Assembly (NCBI GenBank): GCA_004138175.2
Contig: RYFE02000040.1
Coordinates: 1-44,679 of the forward strand
DNA length: 44,679 bases
Reading direction: 5' to 3'
Source: Chloroflexales bacterium ZM16-3
Lineage (GTDB): Bacteria > Chloroflexota > Chloroflexia > Chloroflexales > Chloroflexaceae
Of the stretch, positions 41,345 through 44,679 are shown one piece after another; position 1 is the first letter of the stretch; each line of letters opens with the position of its first letter. A program made the translations under genes and the position numbers. The notes under the pieces were generated by a model, which did no database searches, was not told the DNA's origin, and saw only the letters and a list, made by a program, of their open reading frames with translations.

Positions 41345-41454
41345 AGACAAGGTTTCAGAGGGGCGATTCCAGCTTGACAATCCGTACGTTCCTGATCGCC
41401 TGGAAGGCGGTGCTACGTTCACTACGAACGGTCAAGCTGCTCCGAACCTTGTCT
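41345..41454. repeat. 110-bp interrupted inverted repeat downstream of the FKBP gene
   Basis: AGACAAGGTT (41345-41354) matches AACCTTGTCT (41445-41454), and inside them AGCTTGAC, then GTTC, match the inverted GAAC, then GTCAAGCT. The nested, equally spaced arms suggest a folded element or a decayed MITE. No flanking duplication is evident. Confidence 0.5.
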
Positions 41455-41487
41455 AACACGCTTTTTCGCAATAGTACGACGACAGCC

Positions 41488-42399
41488 CTACTTGACATCC
41501 ACCAGCTCAACCTCGAAGATCAGCGTCGCGTTGGGCGGGATGACGCCGCCGGCTCCGTTGGCTCCATAGCCGAGGGTAGACGGGATGAGCAGCTGGCGCT
41601 TGCCGCCGACCCGCATCCCGGCCACGCCCTCGTCCCAGCCCTTGATCACCTGCCCGGCGCCGACCGGGAAGGGGAAGGTCTGACCACGGTTGAGCGAGCT
41701 GTCGAACATGGTGCCGTCGGTGAGCCAGCCGGTGTAGTGGACAACCGCCGTCTTGCCGGCGGTAGCCTCCGCGCCATCGCCCACCACAAAGTCGTAGTAC
41801 TTCAGGCCGCTGGCGGTGGTGGTGTACTTCGCATCCTCAACCTTCGTCGGCGACTCGGGCGGGCCGGGAGGGCCGGGCTGGAAGTCCACCAGCTCAACCT
41901 CGAAGGTGAGGGTGGCGTTGGCCGGGATCACCGGCGGGTAGCCCTGGGCGCCGTAGGCCAGGTTCGGCGGGATGATCAGCCGCGCCTTGCCGCCCTTGCG
42001 CATCAGTGCGATCCCCTCATCCCAGCCGGGGATCACCATACCTCGCCCGAGCGCGAACTCGATGGGCTCGCCGCGCTCGTAGGAGCTATCGAAGACCGTG
42101 CCGTCCTTCAGGGTGCCTCGATAGTGAACAGATACCACATCCCCGGCCTTCGGGGTGTCGCCGGTGCCGGGCGCGGTCTCGATATACGTCAGGCCGCTGG
42201 CGGTCGTCACTGTGTTCTCCTCGCCGCCGGCCGCGCCGGCGCTGCTTGGGGCCGGGGCGACAGTCGCCCCAGCCGTCGGGATGGTCGTGGCGGATGTTGT
42301 TGCCGTAGGGTCGCTGGCGGCCGGAGCCGGGCCGCAGGCCACAAGGGCGCAGGCCATAGCCAGGCCGATTATGCCGGTTCGCATGTGTGTGTGAGCCAT
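41488..42399 (-). CDS. Lipoprotein with two FKBP-type peptidyl-prolyl isomerase domains
   Basis: Exported folding catalyst acting on prolyl bonds. A lipoprotein signal (LVAC, Cys22) and a Thr/Ala/Pro linker precede two FKBP domains of 303 residues in total. Domain one (about 65-170) contains [41 protein letters not shown] and [13 protein letters not shown]. Domain two (about 190-303) contains [38 protein letters not shown] and [13 protein letters not shown]. Both keep the aromatic and Asp residues of the active pocket. The pair looks like an internal duplication. AGGAGATCT precedes ATG 42399. It lies 51 bases downstream of the NHL-protein gene on the same strand. Confidence 0.92.
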   Translation of the reverse strand: MAHTHMRTGIIGLAMACALVACGPAPAASDPTATTSATTIPTAGATVAPAPSSAGAAGGEENTVTTASGLTYIETAPGTGDTPKAGDVVSVHYRGTLKDGTVFDSSYERGEPIEFALGRGMVIPGWDEGIALMRKGGKARLIIPPNLAYGAQGYPPVIPANATLTFEVELVDFQPGPPGPPESPTKVEDAKYTTTASGLKYYDFVVGDGAEATAGKTAVVHYTGWLTDGTMFDSSLNRGQTFPFPVGAGQVIKGWDEGVAGMRVGGKRQLLIPSTLGYGANGAGGVIPPNATLIFEVELVDVK

Positions 42400-42450
42400 A
42401 GATCTCCTGTGATACCTAACCTTGGGAATGGTTCAAAAGCCCGCGATCTC

Positions 42451-44499
42451 CTACTTCACACCCACCAGTTCAACCGCGTCGATCTCGTCCCAGTTCGCGC
42501 CGCTACGCTGATCCACCGTGATCCGCACCTTCGCGACCCGGCTGAGGGTTTGATCAAAGCTGACCGGCAGGGCCAGCGGGCAGGTGCCGCTCAGGGCGGG
42601 CTCGCCCGTGTAGACCGGGATGATCTCGCCGCGCTCGTCGATCAGCTCAACCTTACTGATGTAGCCGGGCTGGTGGCTCTGGTAGATCGTCAGGCCGGTG
42701 GCGAAGACCGGGGTCGCGTAGCTCAGCTCCAGGGTATCGAGGCCATCGGGGGCGGCCGATGCCCAGGCGTCGGGGCTATCCTGGCAGACGGTCACATCGG
42801 GCGGGCCGGTTGCCCCGGCGGGGTCATAGTTGGGCTCGTAGTAGCTGCTGGCCGTGGCCGACTCGGCCCACTGGCGCAGCAGGGCATCCTCGGGCACCGG
42901 GGTGACATCGGCCTCGGCGGTGGCCCCCAGTGCCGCAGAGGTCGCCTGGGCGGTGGGGTCATCGCTCAGGCGCAGAGCGGTGGCGGCGCTATACTCGCCG
43001 CTGTTATCGCTCACCCAGACGATACCGCCGGGGCCGGCGGCGATCCCGTTGGGCAGGCTAAATGCGCCGGCGTCGGGGGCGACCCCCGCCGCCGCAGTGG
43101 TGCCGCCCTGGGCGATCATAATGCCCTCGGGCGAGAGCTTGACCACGCCGGATGCGTAGGTCGCTAGGTAGATATTGCCCTGCTGGTCGAGGTCAATCGA
43201 TCCGGCGGCGAGGCTCTGGGTAGCGGCCGGGTCGCCGAAGCGGGCCAACTCGACACCGTCCGGGGCGAGCTTCACCACCGAGCCACCGAAGGTCTCGGCC
43301 AGGTAGATGTCGCCCGCGCTGTCCACCGCCAGGTCGGCGGGGGCAAGGTCGATGGGCAGCTTCACCCGGTCGATCAGGGTACCGTCGGGGCCAAAGACCA
43401 TCACGCTAGAGACGACTTGGCCGTCGTCGCCGGGGCGGCTATCGAGGGCGTAGACGCTGCCGTCGGGGCCGAGGGCGATACGCTGGGGCGACGAGAGGCC
43501 AAACTGATCGGGGCCGTCGCCGGCGCTGCCCCAGCGCTCGACGAAGGTGCCGCCGGGGCTGAAGCGGGCCACTGCGTTGCGCCCGTAGTCGGCGACGAGC
43601 AGGTCGCCGCTGGGCGTGCGCACGATGTCGTAGGCGTCGAGCAGATCCTCGGCCCCGAAGGTGGTGATCAGCGTCCCGTCGGGAGCGAACACCCAGACGC
43701 CACGGCTGCTCTCGGCCAGGTAGAGGGTGCCGTCGGGGGCGACGGCCATACCGCGCGCGGAGACAAAGCGGGCGTCGCGGGGGCCGCCGCTGCCGCCGAT
43801 GCGTAGGACGAAGCCGGGCGGCCCGCGCCGCAGCAGGTCGGGCTGCTGGGCCACGCCGACAGGTGTGGGCGTGGGGGTAGTCGCGGGGGCGAAGAAGCTC
43901 AGGCTGGTAAGGATGGCATCAAACAGATCGCTCTGGGCGTCCCAGCCAGCGGGCGACGCCTGGCCGAGCACGCGGATAACCCGGTCGGGGCCGACGATCA
44001 CCGCCAGGCGGCCGGCCCCCCCTTCGCCGCGCAGGTCGGCGGCGAGGCCGAGGCTCCCGCCCACGGTGATCGCGGTGGTGGGGCTGAGCGTGTAGCCAGC
44101 CTGCTGAGCGGCGCTGCTGCTCACCTCAAAGAACGACTCGGGGTTGCTGGCGGCCTCCGCGCCATACTGTGCGGCCACCATCTCAGCCGGGGTGGCATCC
44201 ACCGTCACCACCAGGTCGGGGCCAGGGCTAGAGCGGTCCAGGCTGGCCTCGCTCGGCGCCAGGGTCAGCGTGTTGGAGAGAACCTGGCTGGCCCATCCGG
44301 CGGGGTGGCGCAGGCGGAAGCCAGCCGCCTCAACCGAGAGCTCGATATCGAGCGAGATCGGCGTCGGCGAGGGCGGGGCTATGGTGGGTGTGGGCGGCGC
44401 AGTAGGCGTAGGAGCCTGGCCAGGCAGGCCGGGCAGCGCGCAGGAGGTGAATAATAAGATCGCCGCGAACAGCAGCGCGCGGCGTAACTGGCGGTGCAT
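42451..44499 (-). CDS. Lipoprotein with NHL/SMP-30-like beta-propeller and discoidin-like end
   Basis: Large exported lipid-anchored protein, 682 residues. The signal ends LLFTSC (Cys20) and leads to a Thr/Pro linker. Residues about 45-205 form a domain typical of hypothetical lipoproteins (FRLRHPAGWASQVLS... LGLAADLRGEGG). A second linker leads to six or so NHL-like blades (about 230-520), with repeating patterns GMAVAPDGTLYLAES, VWVFAPDGTLITTFG, RIALGPDGSVYALDS, DLAVDSAGDIYLAE and SIDLDQQGNIYLAT. The C-terminal part (about 545-682; SATASSYYEPNYDPAGATG, ELSYATPVFATGLTIYQS) resembles a discoidin-type sandwich. A binding rather than catalytic role is likely. Confidence 0.85.
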   Translation of the reverse strand: MHRQLRRALLFAAILLFTSCALPGLPGQAPTPTAPPTPTIAPPSPTPISLDIELSVEAAGFRLRHPAGWASQVLSNTLTLAPSEASLDRSSPGPDLVVTVDATPAEMVAAQYGAEAASNPESFFEVSSSAAQQAGYTLSPTTAITVGGSLGLAADLRGEGGAGRLAVIVGPDRVIRVLGQASPAGWDAQSDLFDAILTSLSFFAPATTPTPTPVGVAQQPDLLRRGPPGFVLRIGGSGGPRDARFVSARGMAVAPDGTLYLAESSRGVWVFAPDGTLITTFGAEDLLDAYDIVRTPSGDLLVADYGRNAVARFSPGGTFVERWGSAGDGPDQFGLSSPQRIALGPDGSVYALDSRPGDDGQVVSSVMVFGPDGTLIDRVKLPIDLAPADLAVDSAGDIYLAETFGGSVVKLAPDGVELARFGDPAATQSLAAGSIDLDQQGNIYLATYASGVVKLSPEGIMIAQGGTTAAAGVAPDAGAFSLPNGIAAGPGGIVWVSDNSGEYSAATALRLSDDPTAQATSAALGATAEADVTPVPEDALLRQWAESATASSYYEPNYDPAGATGPPDVTVCQDSPDAWASAAPDGLDTLELSYATPVFATGLTIYQSHQPGYISKVELIDERGEIIPVYTGEPALSGTCPLALPVSFDQTLSRVAKVRITVDQRSGANWDEIDAVELVGVK

Positions 44500-44543
44500 C
44501 GGGTACCTCGTGTGGTCGCTGGATACCCGGTGATTATACCATT

Positions 44544-44679
44544 CAGGAGTCGGGGGTCGGGAGTCGGGAGTCAGGGGCCGCCCCCCGCCCCCCGCCCCCC
44601 GACTCCTGACTCCCGACTCCTGACTCTCGACTCCTGACTCCCGACTCCTGACTCCTGACTCCTGACTCCCGACTCCCGA
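44544..44679. repeat. Palindromic GAGTCGG heptamer array at the window end
   Basis: Forward units (GGAGTCG, GGGGTCG; 44544-44577), a C-rich spacer, then at least eleven inverted units (CCCGACT, CCTGACT, CTCGACT; about 44597 to the end). The array runs out of the window. It lies upstream of the NHL-lipoprotein gene; the gap from 44500 holds nothing else clear. Confidence 0.9.

Noticed and set aside
41305-43167. 620-codon plus-strand frame opposite the FKBP and NHL genes
   Set aside because: Antisense shadow; begins in a hairpin repeat and crosses a gene boundary.

Overview
The window is GC-rich bacterial DNA that is almost fully gene-packed. Gene content suggests a Chloroflexota bacterium, probably near the filamentous Chloroflexales. 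Supporting features are many exported lipoproteins with Pro/Thr-rich linkers, a GTP-type PEP carboxykinase, an F420-type luciferase-like oxidoreductase, a LysW-type lysine hydrolase, tandem metallo-beta-lactamase-fold proteins, and intergenic DNA full of palindromic repeats. This assignment is inference from gene content; no rRNA is present.

Layout. 1-5.6 kb: a plus-strand chemosensory operon (receptor tail, hybrid CheA with a receiver, CheW, CheB, CheR with a TPR tail). 5.6-10 kb: a membrane-anchored metallopeptidase, a luciferase-like oxidoreductase and two translationally coupled MBL-fold paralogues. 9.7-11.8 kb (minus): rsgA with three small genes, plus a separate promoter/peptide/terminator unit not called by a standard length cutoff. 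12.2-18.9 kb: htpG, an LCP-family cell-wall protein overlapping a SpoIIE-type phosphatase, hpt and tilS, and a tRNA with a CAT anticodon just upstream of tilS. 19-24.4 kb: a fibronectin-III lipoprotein, lysK-like hydrolase, glycosyltransferase, hpf with a long structured leader, and a CAP-domain exported protein. 24.5-28.2 kb (minus): trpD and trpC separated by a two-RCK channel-like protein. 28.6-33.5 kb: LMW tyrosine phosphatase with fructosamine kinase (a deglycation pair), an RsmC-like methyltransferase, a GNAT enzyme, an HD-domain tRNA nucleotidyltransferase and a 49-residue membrane protein. 33.7-44.5 kb: a single-domain response regulator, an AEC transporter, a TRAP transporter whose binding-protein gene converges on its permease genes, pckG, a double-FKBP lipoprotein and an NHL-propeller lipoprotein.

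The most unusual feature is the repeat landscape. (1) Arrays of 7-bp repeats with different sequences at different loci are mostly arranged as forward units, spacer, reverse-complement units. Two of them lie in frame inside tilS and the tRNA nucleotidyltransferase gene. (2) Two copies of a 115-bp MITE-like element each have an exact flanking 8-bp duplication. (3) Larger multi-hairpin repeats end in a TTGCAACG-like motif. (4) Perfect long hairpins, several capped by GCGAAGC, sit at gene ends, often between convergent genes. Several open frames extend upstream into these repeats, so starts were chosen by ribosome-binding sites and family length.
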